DNA from: Clostridia bacterium
GTDB taxonomy: Bacteria > Bacillota_A > Clostridia > Oscillospirales > CAG-272
Assembly (NCBI GenBank): GCA_017452945.1
Contig: JAFTLD010000081.1
Span: forward strand, 1 to 64,000
DNA: 64,000 nt
Reading direction: 5' to 3'
Under the pieces are notes generated by a model. It saw nothing but the letters and a program-made list of their open reading frames with translations. It ran no database searches and was not told the DNA's origin. The position numbers and the translations under genes are program-made. This document shows, piece by piece, positions 28,357 to 37,447 of this stretch (the stretch's first letter is position 1; each line of letters starts with the position of its first letter).

Positions 28357-29892
28357 ATGAAGCGGATTTACAAAATCATGATCAAATACGTAACGGCAGG
28401 CGCAGCGGCAATTTTGCTTTGCGTTCTTGCCGTTATGCCTGCTTTTTCCATGGGATTTCACGCTGTAGCGGGTGCGCTGTCTTACGGTACCGCACCGCTC
28501 AACGCACATAGCATGCTGCAGGTTGAGTCGCTGCAGGTCAGCGTGGATATCCCGACCGCTCCCGATGATCTTTATGGGAACGAGCAAAAGATATGGGAGA
28601 ATTACACGGTCGTGACCTCAAAATATTCGCTGTACAATGCAAGTGAACAGAGCGTGACCGAGACCATGGCCATCCCGTTCGGTGCAGTGCCGGATTATAC
28701 TTACGACGAGGATGATACAAGTCCCGTGTTGCCGTATCCGGGAGCGTATCAGATCACTTTCAAAGGGCAAAGCATCACGTCTGCGGTGCGCCATTCGCTT
28801 TCCGAAAATTCGCAAAGAAACGATCAGTTCGAGGAGCTTGACGACAGCGCATGGAGCACGGTGTATCCCATGCAGGATATAAAAATGACCGATCGGATCT
28901 ATTATCCGGAGCAGAAAGTGACTGTTTACACGTACAAAGTCAGCAATCCGGATGCGATAGAGGGCAATGATTTCAAGCTTGTTTCCCAAAGTCTTGAAAG
29001 GGTGGATCAAACCGCCACCCGTGTTTACATCACCGGCGGCGGAGAATCCGAGGGAAGATTGCTCGGATATGCCGATGCGGACGGAGAAACCTTTGAGGTC
29101 TTTGTGATCGGCAAGGATATCGGAGAGCTGAACTGGCGTGCGGTTACGTGGGGCGACGAAAAATCGATCGACAGTGTGACGGTTTCTTTGCAGGGCATAT
29201 CAAAGATCACGTTTGGCGAGTTGGCCATGCAATACTACACGCCCGATTGCGGTGCAAGTGAGGTGGATTGGTACAATGCCGTCTACTGTTATTTTTCCTG
29301 TAACGCTGTGCGCAACGGCATTGTCGATGCATTTCAGCCCTTCTCACACGACATCACGGACTATCTGCAGGGCTGGCTGATCTACGAGATCACGTTGGAG
29401 CCCCATGAGCGTGCCGAGCTGGTGACCCAAACCCCCGCATTTCCCGATATTATCAACTGGTATGAGCCGTACGTGTACGAATACGGCTACGATCTGGTGG
29501 GGCTTTCACGTTTTCAATCGGTAGGGACGGTGGAATTTTCGGTAAACACACCCTGCTATACCATGGAGAACAGTAGTTATTATTATGTTCACCAAGTCCC
29601 CGCGGGAGAGTATTCGCTCACACTTGACAAGGTCGACAGAAACGCCATTGTATTCTCAATCTGTGAAAAACAGAAGCCCTTAGACGTTCTTAGCGGTACG
29701 GTATACGGTATTTTGGGCGCGGTGTTGCTTGGCGGTTTGGTGTTGCTTGTGCTGAGCGGAGTTGCTCTTGTTGCTGTGATCCTTGTGATTTTTGCCGTAA
29801 AAAAGAAAATCAAGCGCAAAGACGTGTCGAAAAATAAAGAATCGGTGCAAGCCCAAAAGAAAGAAGGCGAGGGGCGAAATGAAAAAGAGTAA
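28357..29892 (+). CDS. Surface protein paralogue 4
   Basis: The 511-residue product has a signal peptide (to about residue 40), the family blocks KYSLYNASEQSV...IPFGAVP, FGELAMQYYTPDCGASEVDWYNAV and YEITLEPHERAELVT...FPDIINWYEPYVYEYGY, then a Gly/Leu/Val-rich membrane segment (about 445-480) and a basic tail (KKKIKRKDVSK). GAGGAGG lies 8 bases before the ATG. The 3' end overlaps the small membrane gene by 14 bases. I cannot name the ectodomain. Overall architecture matches the other paralogues, with the cytoplasmic part only about 30 residues and therefore unlikely to be enzymatic. Confidence 0.75.
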   Translation: MKRIYKIMIKYVTAGAAAILLCVLAVMPAFSMGFHAVAGALSYGTAPLNAHSMLQVESLQVSVDIPTAPDDLYGNEQKIWENYTVVTSKYSLYNASEQSVTETMAIPFGAVPDYTYDEDDTSPVLPYPGAYQITFKGQSITSAVRHSLSENSQRNDQFEELDDSAWSTVYPMQDIKMTDRIYYPEQKVTVYTYKVSNPDAIEGNDFKLVSQSLERVDQTATRVYITGGGESEGRLLGYADADGETFEVFVIGKDIGELNWRAVTWGDEKSIDSVTVSLQGISKITFGELAMQYYTPDCGASEVDWYNAVYCYFSCNAVRNGIVDAFQPFSHDITDYLQGWLIYEITLEPHERAELVTQTPAFPDIINWYEPYVYEYGYDLVGLSRFQSVGTVEFSVNTPCYTMENSSYYYVHQVPAGEYSLTLDKVDRNAIVFSICEKQKPLDVLSGTVYGILGAVLLGGLVLLVLSGVALVAVILVIFAVKKKIKRKDVSKNKESVQAQKKEGEGRNEKE

Positions 29893-30307
29893 TTGGAAGC
29901 TGATCTGCATGATGTGCCTTTTACTGTGCGCATGCATGTTTCTGCCCGTTTGTGCTGCGGCAACCGCGGATGAATTGCCGCAAGAGGAAATAACCGCTGA
30001 GTCGGAACTCCCACCCGAAGAGGAAAATACCATTGGCGAAGCTTTGTTCATTGTGCTTATGGTGGTAGGGGCATTCATTTTGATCTTGATTCTGATCCCC
30101 ATTCTGATCGTGCTGGCATCAGGGCTTGTGATCGGTCTGTTACTGTTGGCCTGTGCGGGCGGCATTGCAATTTTGCCTGTACTGGTTGAAGCCGTGCTGT
30201 TTGTGTGCGTTCTTTTGTGGGTATTTCCGGTTCTGATGGAGCCGCACGTTTATAAATGGATCGTTGAAGCACTTTTGTGGCTTGTCGCGAAATTGCAAAG
30301 GATATGA
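29879..30307 (+). CDS. Small membrane protein embedded in the surface-protein operon
   Basis: The 142-residue product has a signal-like N-terminus (MKKSNWKLICMMCLLLCACMFLPVC), a short acidic linker (about residues 30-55, rich in Glu and Pro), then almost continuous hydrophobic sequence able to form two or three membrane spans. It lacks the ectodomain of the flanking paralogues and might be a degenerate member keeping only signal peptide and anchor, or a dedicated membrane partner. It overlaps the gene before by 14 bases and is followed after four bases by the next paralogue, so it is translated as part of the same transcript. Confidence 0.65.
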   Translation: MKKSNWKLICMMCLLLCACMFLPVCAAATADELPQEEITAESELPPEEENTIGEALFIVLMVVGAFILILILIPILIVLASGLVIGLLLLACAGGIAILPVLVEAVLFVCVLLWVFPVLMEPHVYKWIVEALLWLVAKLQRI

Positions 30308-30311
30308 ATAT

Positions 30312-31787
30312 ATGAATATGAAAAAGCATGATTTCAAAAGATACCAGGTATTACTGCTTGTCATATTGCTGTGTGCACTGACGGCTCTGCCTGCTTCTGC
30401 CAATTCTGCAGAATCCTACTGGGAGGGCGTGAGCGCATCGGGCGTGCTGACCACGGACGGAGAATGCCCCCTTGTGGTCGAGCACGAAACGCTGACCTTT
30501 GATATTGCAGCTTTTCCGAGTCCATACGGAGGCACGGAGGGGTATGATGCAAGCGTTACTGCGGAATATACTTTTTATAATCCGAGTGATATGACAGTCA
30601 CGGCAAATCTGCTGTTTCCGTTTGGGATCGATCCTTATTACACAAGGCACTACGATCCTGAGACGGGGGAATACATAGCCCCCGATCACACCGAAAAATA
30701 CGGTGCGCAGGTGGGCGGTGCGGCTGTGCAGACCACTGTGCGACACAGCTATTGGGACGGTTCGCTCTACGATTTCGATCCTGCCGAAGAAATGGCAACG
30801 TTGAATGATGATTACCGTACCGACACCTTTTTGACCTATGATCTGCCCGTGTTCGTGTACACCTATCGCGTAAGCGGTGTGGACCGTCAGACCTACCGCT
30901 CCGCACGTGCGGCAACGTATTTTGACGGTACTTGGGAAAAGACGCACTTCATGATCGAAAATTTGTGTGGCTGGAGCTCAGATGAGAACGGCAATGCCGG
31001 TTGGGCTGCCGTGCATACGTCCGATGCCGAGATCACGGTGTACGTGTTTGGCGAGGACGTCGGAGAGCTGCAATGGACGTTTTTTGAGAACGGCTCCCTG
31101 GAAACAAAGATTGAGGGTACGATGACTGCGGTTGAGCGTACAAGCACCACCTTTGGCGCGCTTGCCATGCAATCCTACGATCCCGCATCCGGCGTTGCGG
31201 CGCACGATTGGTTCAATGCTGTCGTAGCGCAGCTTGAAGGATCGGGAAAAGCGGGAGGACTGTATGGGGATACGTACCGTAATTGGGACGTTTCCGAGCA
31301 TTTGCTGCAATGGTATGAGTACAAGATTACGCTGGCACCGGGCGAGCGGCTGACCAATACGGTCACAGCCCCTCTGTACCCGAATATAAACGGAGGTTTT
31401 GAGCCGCCCGTTTATTCGTACGAGTATTTCCTGTCGCCCGCCTCACTCTGGAAGGAGTTCGGCACGTTGGATATCTATATCAACACGCCTTACGTTATGA
31501 TCAAGGAGCGAAAAGGGGAATACAGCATTGCGCCAAAGGAGTGGACAAAGACCGACGCGGGCTACGAACTGCATCTTGAGGGCTTGCCCGAACAGGAGCT
31601 GGTCTTTACGTTGAGCTCGACCGAGGATCCCAAGCAGGATTTCAATTTTTACGCACTGCTGTTTTATCTGCCCATCCTGATTGTCTTAGTGCTTGCGCTT
31701 TGTGCCGTGACCGTTCTTGCTGCCGCAGTGATTCTGATCGTACGCGCGATCAGGCGCAAGAAGGTAAAAAAACAGAATGACTCCTGA
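30312..31787 (+). CDS. Surface protein paralogue 5
   Basis: The product is about 491 residues with the start at ATG 30312, after GCAAAGGA; ATG 30318 is an alternative. The signal peptide ends near LPASA. Family blocks: EYTFYNPSDMTV...LFPFGIDP, FGALAMQSYDPASGVAAHDWFNAV, YKITLAPGERLTNTVTAPLYPNI and PVYSYEYF, followed by a membrane span (about 455-480) and RAIRRKKVKKQ. It is the most regular member: its ectodomain ends with a clean FGTLDIYINTPYV strand. Last gene of the cluster; no terminator hairpin is seen before the next promoter. Function unknown. Confidence 0.75.
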   Translation: MNMKKHDFKRYQVLLLVILLCALTALPASANSAESYWEGVSASGVLTTDGECPLVVEHETLTFDIAAFPSPYGGTEGYDASVTAEYTFYNPSDMTVTANLLFPFGIDPYYTRHYDPETGEYIAPDHTEKYGAQVGGAAVQTTVRHSYWDGSLYDFDPAEEMATLNDDYRTDTFLTYDLPVFVYTYRVSGVDRQTYRSARAATYFDGTWEKTHFMIENLCGWSSDENGNAGWAAVHTSDAEITVYVFGEDVGELQWTFFENGSLETKIEGTMTAVERTSTTFGALAMQSYDPASGVAAHDWFNAVVAQLEGSGKAGGLYGDTYRNWDVSEHLLQWYEYKITLAPGERLTNTVTAPLYPNINGGFEPPVYSYEYFLSPASLWKEFGTLDIYINTPYVMIKERKGEYSIAPKEWTKTDAGYELHLEGLPEQELVFTLSSTEDPKQDFNFYALLFYLPILIVLVLALCAVTVLAAAVILIVRAIRRKKVKKQNDS

Positions 31788-31793
31788 TATGAC

Positions 31794-31822
31794 TTGACAA
31801 TCTGCCCGTAAGATGGTAAAAT
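31794..31822 (+). promoter_or_regulatory. SigA promoter of solute-binding-like lipoprotein 1
   Basis: TTGACA (31794-31799), 17-base spacer, TAAAAT (31817-31822), seven bases after the stop of paralogue 5. Confidence 0.8.
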
Positions 31823-31857
31823 GTAGGTACAAGTAATTTCGAAGAGAGGATTTACCT

Positions 31858-33348
31858 ATGAAGATCAAGCTCTTATGTCTGTTGCTGGGTACGTTGATGC
31901 TGCTGGCTGCATTGGCAGGCTGTGTGCAAGCGCCCGAGCAGGAGGAAGATCAAACGCAAGGCGACTCCGACGTTGTGACAGAGGAGGAAACGCACTGGAT
32001 GAACCCTGATCTGGATGCAAGCAAGCTCAGCTTTAATCTGGAGGGTAAAGAAGTTGTAATTCTGGCATATAACCAATATGATATCAGCCCCGAGGAGAAT
32101 TCCTCCGATCCGCTTGAGGATGCCGTCTACAGGCGGGATGACAAGCTGGAAGCTGAGCTGGGCATAGAATTCAATAACATTTATCAGCCCGATTTCAACG
32201 TAATCGCTACCAACGTAAAGAATGACGTTACTGCAGGGACGGGTGAGTTCCACATCGTGTATCAGCACATGATCGATGCGGCACGAAACTTGGCTCCCGG
32301 CGACTACCTGTATAATCTGACCGAGCTTGAACACGTGGACTTTGACCAGACCTGGTGGGACCAGGATTGCAAGAATGGCTTTATGATTGGCGACAGCATG
32401 ATGATGGTGTGCGGTGACCTGTTACCCTCGTCCATGTTGATCACTGCAACGGTGCTGTTCAACAAGAACTTGTTTGAGCAGAACGGTTGGGAGCTTCCGT
32501 ATGACGACGCAAGAGAAGGCAAATGGACCATGGACGACATGCTGGAGCTGACAAAGGATCAGACCAAGGACCTCAACGGTGACGGCAAGATCATCTATTC
32601 CGATGACTTTTTCGGTGTTACCGCTTGGGCTGCGGATGCTGACTTCAATTTGTTCTTTGGTTCGGGTGCTACCATGTTCACCTATGATGAAGAGCATCTG
32701 CCCGTTTTCGAGCCTGATACCGACAGATTGCAGCAGATCTACGAAAAGATCTACGAGCTGCTGATCACGCAGAATTCCTTCCACGTGATCTGGGCGCAAT
32801 ATGAAAAGGATCCCAACATGTATCACTATACCATTGACGTATTCAGAGACGGCAGAGCCCTGTTTTTCCCGACTTACCTGTCTACAACTACCTCTTTGCG
32901 TGATATGGTGGACGATTACGGCATTTTGCCCAACCCCAAGTACGATGAGAAGCAGGAGAATTACTTGGGTTTTGTAAACGGCAGTGCAAGTATGGCTTGC
33001 GTGCCCAGCAGCCTGAGTGAAGAAGGTTTGGAGCTTGCGGGCTTTATGCTGGAAACGTTGGCTTCCTCGTCTTATTACATGACTACGGATACTCTGTACG
33101 ACGTAGTTGCCAAGTCCAAGAATGCGCGCGACCCCGAGTCTGCCGAAATGGTGGATATCATCATCCGCTATAAGGTGTTTGACTTTGGCTATTCTCATTT
33201 CTCCGGTCAGGATATGCCTTGCTTTAACATTGCACAAACAGCACTGCAGGCAAATAAGACCTCGATCGTCAGAGATATCACAAGCTCTGAGAGAAAAACC
33301 AAAACTGAACTCAAAAAGATCCTCAAGTCTTACGGCTATGATGATTGA
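31858..33348 (+). CDS. Solute-binding-protein-like lipoprotein 1
   Basis: The 496-residue product has a lipobox before Cys22 (LAALAGC), an acidic linker, then a fold-length and pattern typical of family 1 extracellular solute-binding proteins of ABC transporters. It has an early VVILAYN strand, a middle FNKNLFEQNGWELPYDDAREG...WTMDDMLELTKD block and late NPKYDEKQENYLGFVNG. A calcium-type loop DLNGDGKIIYSDD is present near residue 240. No permease or ATPase gene lies anywhere nearby, so whether it feeds a transporter is open; it may sense or present ligands. It is closely related to the next lipoprotein, sharing PEENS-DPLEDAVYRR and WWDQDCKNGFM. Confidence 0.8.
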   Translation: MKIKLLCLLLGTLMLLAALAGCVQAPEQEEDQTQGDSDVVTEEETHWMNPDLDASKLSFNLEGKEVVILAYNQYDISPEENSSDPLEDAVYRRDDKLEAELGIEFNNIYQPDFNVIATNVKNDVTAGTGEFHIVYQHMIDAARNLAPGDYLYNLTELEHVDFDQTWWDQDCKNGFMIGDSMMMVCGDLLPSSMLITATVLFNKNLFEQNGWELPYDDAREGKWTMDDMLELTKDQTKDLNGDGKIIYSDDFFGVTAWAADADFNLFFGSGATMFTYDEEHLPVFEPDTDRLQQIYEKIYELLITQNSFHVIWAQYEKDPNMYHYTIDVFRDGRALFFPTYLSTTTSLRDMVDDYGILPNPKYDEKQENYLGFVNGSASMACVPSSLSEEGLELAGFMLETLASSSYYMTTDTLYDVVAKSKNARDPESAEMVDIIIRYKVFDFGYSHFSGQDMPCFNIAQTALQANKTSIVRDITSSERKTKTELKKILKSYGYDD

Positions 33349-33357
33349 TAAAACGAA

Positions 33358-33394
33358 AAAGACTGCATCGAATCTCGTCGGTGCAGTCTTTTGT
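33358..33394 (+). terminator. Terminator of lipoprotein 1
   Basis: Stem GACTGCATCGA (33361-33371) with TCGGTGCAGTC (33378-33388), extended by A/T pairs, then a short T-run. Confidence 0.75.
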
Positions 33395-33427
33395 CATTGT
33401 GCACAAAAACGCAGGTAAAAATTCTGC

Positions 33428-33456
33428 TTGACAATAAATACCTTTTGTGATAAAAT
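33428..33456 (+). promoter_or_regulatory. SigA promoter of solute-binding-like lipoprotein 2
   Basis: Perfect TTGACA (33428-33433), 17-base spacer, TAAAAT (33451-33456). Confidence 0.85.
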
Positions 33457-33499
33457 GTATCTGTATATCTATAAAATACTATGAAAGAAGGAAAACACT

Positions 33500-34966
33500 A
33501 TGTACAAAAAGCTTTTAGCTTTGCTTTTGTGCGGCATCATGCTGGTCAGCGTCTTTGTTGGCTGTGCTGAGGGTGGCAATGAAGATGACACCACAGCGTC
33601 TACCAATGAAGAAGAAACCCAGTGGGTCAGCGCCGATCTTGAGCCCAATGAGGATATCAGGGGTCAGGAAGTAAACATTCTCAGTAACAGAATGGAAGAC
33701 GTTGGTCCCGAGGAAAACTCCACTGACCCTCTTGAGGATGCTGTTTACAGAAGAAACGACATGATCCAGAGCTACTATGGAGTGACTTTGAACGGCCTTG
33801 TGGTTGACGATTACGTTACCCTTGGCAACGACGTTAAGACCGACGTTACCGCAGGTGCAGGTGAATATCACATCGTTTATCAGCACATGGTAAACAGTGC
33901 TACCGACCTTGCACTGAGCAACTGCCTGTACAACCTGACCGAGCTGGAATACGTGAATTTTGACCAGCCTTGGTGGGACCAGGACTGCAAGAACGGCTTT
34001 ATGTTCGGTGACAACATGTTCTTGGTTTGCGGCGACCTGCTGCCTACTACGATGCTGATTACCGCTGCAGTTATTTTCAACAAGAACCTGTTTGACGAAA
34101 AGGGCTTGGAATACCCCTATGACGATGCAAGAGATGGCACTTGGACTCTGGACGACATGCTGGAGATGACCAAGGATCAGACCCGTGACCTCAACGGTGA
34201 CGGTAAGGTTGCTTATACCGACGACTTCTACGGCCTTGTTGGCTGGTCGCTGGACTGTGACTATAACTTCTTCTTCGGCGCAGGCTGCACCATGTTCACC
34301 TTCGACGAAGACCACCTGCCTGTATACGAGGCAAACACCGATAGACTGCAGACTGTTTACGACAAGATCTATGAGCTGATCGTAACCCAGCAGTCCTTCC
34401 ACGTAACCGTCAGCGAGTACATTGCCAACAATAGCATGTACCAGGAGCCCAACAACGTATTCAAGAGCGGCAGAGCACTGTTCTTTGCAGGTTATCTGTC
34501 CGGTGCTGTTGGCATTCGTGATATGGAGAACGATTTCGGTATCCTGCCTCAGCCCAAGTACGACGAGAAGCAGGCTGATTACCTGAGCTTTGTAAACGGC
34601 TCTGCATCCGTTTGCGTTGTTCCCAAGAGCTTGAATGACGAGCAGCTTGCAGTTGCAGGTTACATGATGGAGGTTCTTTCCTCTTCTTCTTACTACCTGG
34701 TTACCGATACTCTGTACGATAAGGTTGCTAAGTCCAAGACCGCGCGTGACCCCGAGTCCGCTGAGATGGTTGATATCATCATCCGTCATAAGGTATTCGA
34801 CTTTGGTTATACCCACTTCCATCACAAGGGTCTGCCTTGCGCATCCATCATCCAGACTGCTCTGGATACTAAGAGCCCCTCTGTGATCAAGGATATCACC
34901 AAGGGTGAAAAGCAGACCAAGAAGGCACTTAAGGACGTCTACGAGGCCTACGGCTACGATTATTAA
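33500..34966 (+). CDS. Solute-binding-protein-like lipoprotein 2, probably highly expressed
   Basis: The 488-residue product has a lipobox before Cys22 (SVFVGC). It has the same architecture as lipoprotein 1, with ITAAVIFNKNLFDEKGLEYPYDDARDG, DLNGDGKVAYTDDFYG and FVNGSASVCVVPKSLND. Codon choice looks unusually uniform (many CTG, AAG, GAC, GTT, ACC), like the ribosomal protein genes of this window. Together with its own consensus promoter and strong terminator this suggests high expression. The pair 1/2 most likely arose by tandem duplication. The ligand is unknown and no transporter genes are adjacent. Confidence 0.8.
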   Translation: MYKKLLALLLCGIMLVSVFVGCAEGGNEDDTTASTNEEETQWVSADLEPNEDIRGQEVNILSNRMEDVGPEENSTDPLEDAVYRRNDMIQSYYGVTLNGLVVDDYVTLGNDVKTDVTAGAGEYHIVYQHMVNSATDLALSNCLYNLTELEYVNFDQPWWDQDCKNGFMFGDNMFLVCGDLLPTTMLITAAVIFNKNLFDEKGLEYPYDDARDGTWTLDDMLEMTKDQTRDLNGDGKVAYTDDFYGLVGWSLDCDYNFFFGAGCTMFTFDEDHLPVYEANTDRLQTVYDKIYELIVTQQSFHVTVSEYIANNSMYQEPNNVFKSGRALFFAGYLSGAVGIRDMENDFGILPQPKYDEKQADYLSFVNGSASVCVVPKSLNDEQLAVAGYMMEVLSSSSYYLVTDTLYDKVAKSKTARDPESAEMVDIIIRHKVFDFGYTHFHHKGLPCASIIQTALDTKSPSVIKDITKGEKQTKKALKDVYEAYGYDY

Positions 34967-34987
34967 CGATTCACAATTCGGCAAATC

Positions 34988-35017
34988 AGGCCGCCCGAAA
35001 CGGGCGGCCTTTGCTTT
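34988..35017 (+). terminator. Terminator of lipoprotein 2
   Basis: Perfect 10-bp stem AGGCCGCCCG (34988-34997) with CGGGCGGCCT (35001-35010), loop AAA, then TTGCTTTC. Only 24 bases separate the stem from the next start codon, so the downstream gene relies on read-through or an unseen promoter. Confidence 0.85.
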
Positions 35018-35033
35018 CAATCATGAGGTTTAT

Positions 35034-35855
35034 ATGGAAACTACCATTGCAATCAAAGGGCTGTCGCATTCCTACAAGCTGTATCACATTACGGATCTTC
35101 ATCTGACAAAAATAGGCGAAAACGAACCCGATTTTCGTCATCAGGAGGCAGCCTTGCGCGCAAGCTGTATTTTTGAGATCGACGGAACACCGGTCGGTCA
35201 ACGCTTAGAGGATTATTATGCCGATGCACGCAAATGGGGTGCGGATCTGATGCTCATGACCGGAGATATGACCGACACGCCAAGCGATCCCAACGTGCAA
35301 ACACTCTATGAAGCCATTGGTACGGGCGGGGTCAAAACCTTTTTCGTCATCGGCAATCACGATTGGTCATATTCGGATGATTATCATACTGAAAACGCAA
35401 GGGTGCAGCACTATCACAAGTTTGCTCCTCTGTCGGATGGGGCAGTTGCACGGCATTATCTGGAATATTCCGATCTGATCATTGCGGGGATTGACAACGG
35501 GCTTGAGTGCGTGCAGGACGAGGATATCGATTTTTTGAAAACGCTTGCGGGCAAGGGTAAGCCCATTGTGCTGTGCATGCACATTCCGATTAACTGTCCC
35601 ACGCTGGAGGCCGAAACCGTTAAAAACTGGCATCGCAATATCAATATCGGGCAGGGGGCAATTGTGAAAAACGAGGCAACACCGCGGTTTTGCGAATATG
35701 TGCGCGACCCGGCATCGGGAATTGCCGCTGTTATCGTAGGACATCTGCATTTTTCACACGAGGACGAGCTTGCCCCGGGGCTTGTGCAGTATATCACGGG
35801 CGGTGCGTATCTCGGAATTTCGCGTAAGATCACGCTGGTGCCGGGCGAAGAATAA
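35034..35855 (+). CDS. Calcineurin-like metallophosphoesterase
   Basis: The 273-residue cytoplasmic protein carries all the metal-binding motifs of the calcineurin-like family in order: ITDLHLT (DxH), MTGDMTD (GDxxD), VIGNHDW (GNHD), CMHIP (H) and VGHLHFS (GHxH). No signal peptide or membrane segment is seen. The start is ATG 35034, preceded by GAGG; upstream in-frame sequence runs through the terminator. It could be a phosphodiesterase or phosphatase; the substrate cannot be inferred. It lies between two pairs of solute-binding lipoproteins, with 83 bases before the next gene. Confidence 0.85.
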   Translation: METTIAIKGLSHSYKLYHITDLHLTKIGENEPDFRHQEAALRASCIFEIDGTPVGQRLEDYYADARKWGADLMLMTGDMTDTPSDPNVQTLYEAIGTGGVKTFFVIGNHDWSYSDDYHTENARVQHYHKFAPLSDGAVARHYLEYSDLIIAGIDNGLECVQDEDIDFLKTLAGKGKPIVLCMHIPINCPTLEAETVKNWHRNINIGQGAIVKNEATPRFCEYVRDPASGIAAVIVGHLHFSHEDELAPGLVQYITGGAYLGISRKITLVPGEE

Positions 35856-35873
35856 AAAATTTTCTTTTTGACA

Positions 35874-35904
35874 TGACTTTTTGCGCAAAAATTTCGTCTA
35901 TATA
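35874..35904 (+). promoter_or_regulatory. ECF-sigma-type promoter motif ahead of lipoprotein 3
   Basis: TGAC (35874-35877), then 17 bases and CGTCTATATA from 35895. The block CGTCTATATA-N-GTGAA recurs ahead of lipoprotein 4 (37458). A CGTC-type -10 element with an AAC/GAC -35 element is the hallmark of ECF-type promoters. A TTGACA at 35868 has no correctly spaced -10. Confidence 0.45.
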
Positions 35905-35938
35905 GGTGAAATAAAAAAATGATCGCAAGGAGGTTAAC

Positions 35939-37396
35939 ATGAAAAAAAGAATTTCTATCATACTGACGTGCATCTTGCTGATCTTTGCATTTTGCGCGTG
36001 CGATACACAGAGCGGACTTGTCGGGGAAGTCATCGGGAGTCAGGGTACCGGTACCTCGCCCGAAACCGAGCAGGAAACCACTCCCGAAACTGCGTTTTCT
36101 GAAATCGGGATCACAACTCCCACGCATGAGATTCCCGAAGTACCCGAGGGCGTGGTGCAGGATTCCTCATGGGGGATCGCGCTGTACGTAGCCACCGAGG
36201 AGGTCAAGGATCTGGATTGCAGCGAGGTGCAGAGCGTGCAGAATGCATATTTTGCGTATTTAGAGAGCGTGAGCGCGCATCTGGGCAAGACGGTAAACAG
36301 GATCGAGACCACGGGCAAAACTGCAATTAAGAACGCGGCATTGGCGCTGGCGTCCGGCTCGGATGAGAATATGATTTGCATGATCCCCTTGGCCTATGCG
36401 GGTGACGTGTATACGTCGGGAGATTTTTACAACGTTTATGATTTACCGCATATCAATCCGGGTCGGTCGTACTGGAACGCGGATTTCCAAGAGGAAATGC
36501 AGGTTGACGGTGCTTTGTACGCGCTTTGCGGTGCGCTGACACCGGATACGGCTGCCAACGTGCAGTGCTATGCGTTCAACCCAAGCAAGGCGCAGGAAAT
36601 GGGACTTGATCTGTACGCCACGGTGGACGCGGGGGATTGGACGTTTGATGCGCTGAATACGGTGGCAAAAGCCTATGAGGACGTCAATAAAAACGGCTAT
36701 GCCGATCAGGACGACACGTTTGGTGTCGTATACAATGCCAACTTCCGTGCCTCGCACCTGTTTTACGGCAGCGGCATGAAGGCGTATGCGGACGGCAGCG
36801 TCAACCCCGATTTTTCGGATCAGGCCTGCTCGGATGCCCTGGCAAAGCTGACCGATTGGTTTACGGACGCCCCTGAATTGTTCGATGCCTTTGCAGCGTT
36901 TGAAAATGGGAATGCAACCATGTATGCCACCACGCTGGCCGATGCTGCGGGTGCGCTGTTTACCGACGCACAGGGCAATAAAACAGGCATTGTGCCTTGT
37001 CCCAAATATGCTAAGGAGGTCAAGTCATATGCAAGCCCCGTCAGCGTATCTGCCGCTATGGTTGCGGTGGGAGAAAGCACCAATGCAGAGCTGGCAGGCT
37101 ATTGCCTTGAGCTTATGGCTGTCATGGCAGATATGAGTCTGACACCCGTCATGCAGGATTGCCTGTATAACAAGCTGCCCGACAATGAGCAATGCAGAGA
37201 AATGATCGATCTGCTTTGCAAGAGCGCAGCGTTTGACCGTGATGACGCGTTTATGTATTTCCAGAACGAAAATCCTATCGGGCAGGCTGTGATGCAGCAT
37301 ACCACCGAGGTCAACTTTGCAGCCCGCAAGAACAATACGCAAAAGCAGCTGGACATGATATACAGCAGGATCGAGAGCGCAAATAAGGATCGCTGA
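35939..37396 (+). CDS. Solute-binding-protein-like lipoprotein 3
   Basis: The 485-residue product has a lipobox before Cys21 (FAFCAC), a Thr/Pro/Glu-rich linker to about 65, then the solute-binding-like body with ALYVATEEVKDLD at its first strand, WTFDALNTVAKAYEDVNKNGYADQDDTFGVVYN (metal-loop-like) and CPKYAKEVKSYASPVSV. It is more distant from lipoproteins 1 and 2 but has the same order of blocks. AAGGAGG sits six bases before the ATG. No transporter partner. Confidence 0.75.
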   Translation: MKKRISIILTCILLIFAFCACDTQSGLVGEVIGSQGTGTSPETEQETTPETAFSEIGITTPTHEIPEVPEGVVQDSSWGIALYVATEEVKDLDCSEVQSVQNAYFAYLESVSAHLGKTVNRIETTGKTAIKNAALALASGSDENMICMIPLAYAGDVYTSGDFYNVYDLPHINPGRSYWNADFQEEMQVDGALYALCGALTPDTAANVQCYAFNPSKAQEMGLDLYATVDAGDWTFDALNTVAKAYEDVNKNGYADQDDTFGVVYNANFRASHLFYGSGMKAYADGSVNPDFSDQACSDALAKLTDWFTDAPELFDAFAAFENGNATMYATTLADAAGALFTDAQGNKTGIVPCPKYAKEVKSYASPVSVSAAMVAVGESTNAELAGYCLELMAVMADMSLTPVMQDCLYNKLPDNEQCREMIDLLCKSAAFDRDDAFMYFQNENPIGQAVMQHTTEVNFAARKNNTQKQLDMIYSRIESANKDR

Positions 37397-37407
37397 TCGA
37401 AAAAATA

Positions 37408-37447
37408 AAAAGTTCCGCAAAATTTTCGGATTTTGCGGAACTTTTTT
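37408..37447 (+). terminator. Bidirectional-looking terminator of lipoprotein 3
   Basis: Perfect 15-bp stem (37408-37422 with 37431-37445) around TTTTCGGA, beginning AAAAGTTCCGC and ending GCGGAACTTTTTT. Confidence 0.9.

Noticed and set aside
35868..35873. TTGACA as -35 of lipoprotein 3
   Set aside because: The nearest -10-like TATATA is 25 bases away, too far for SigA; the ECF-type reading fits better.
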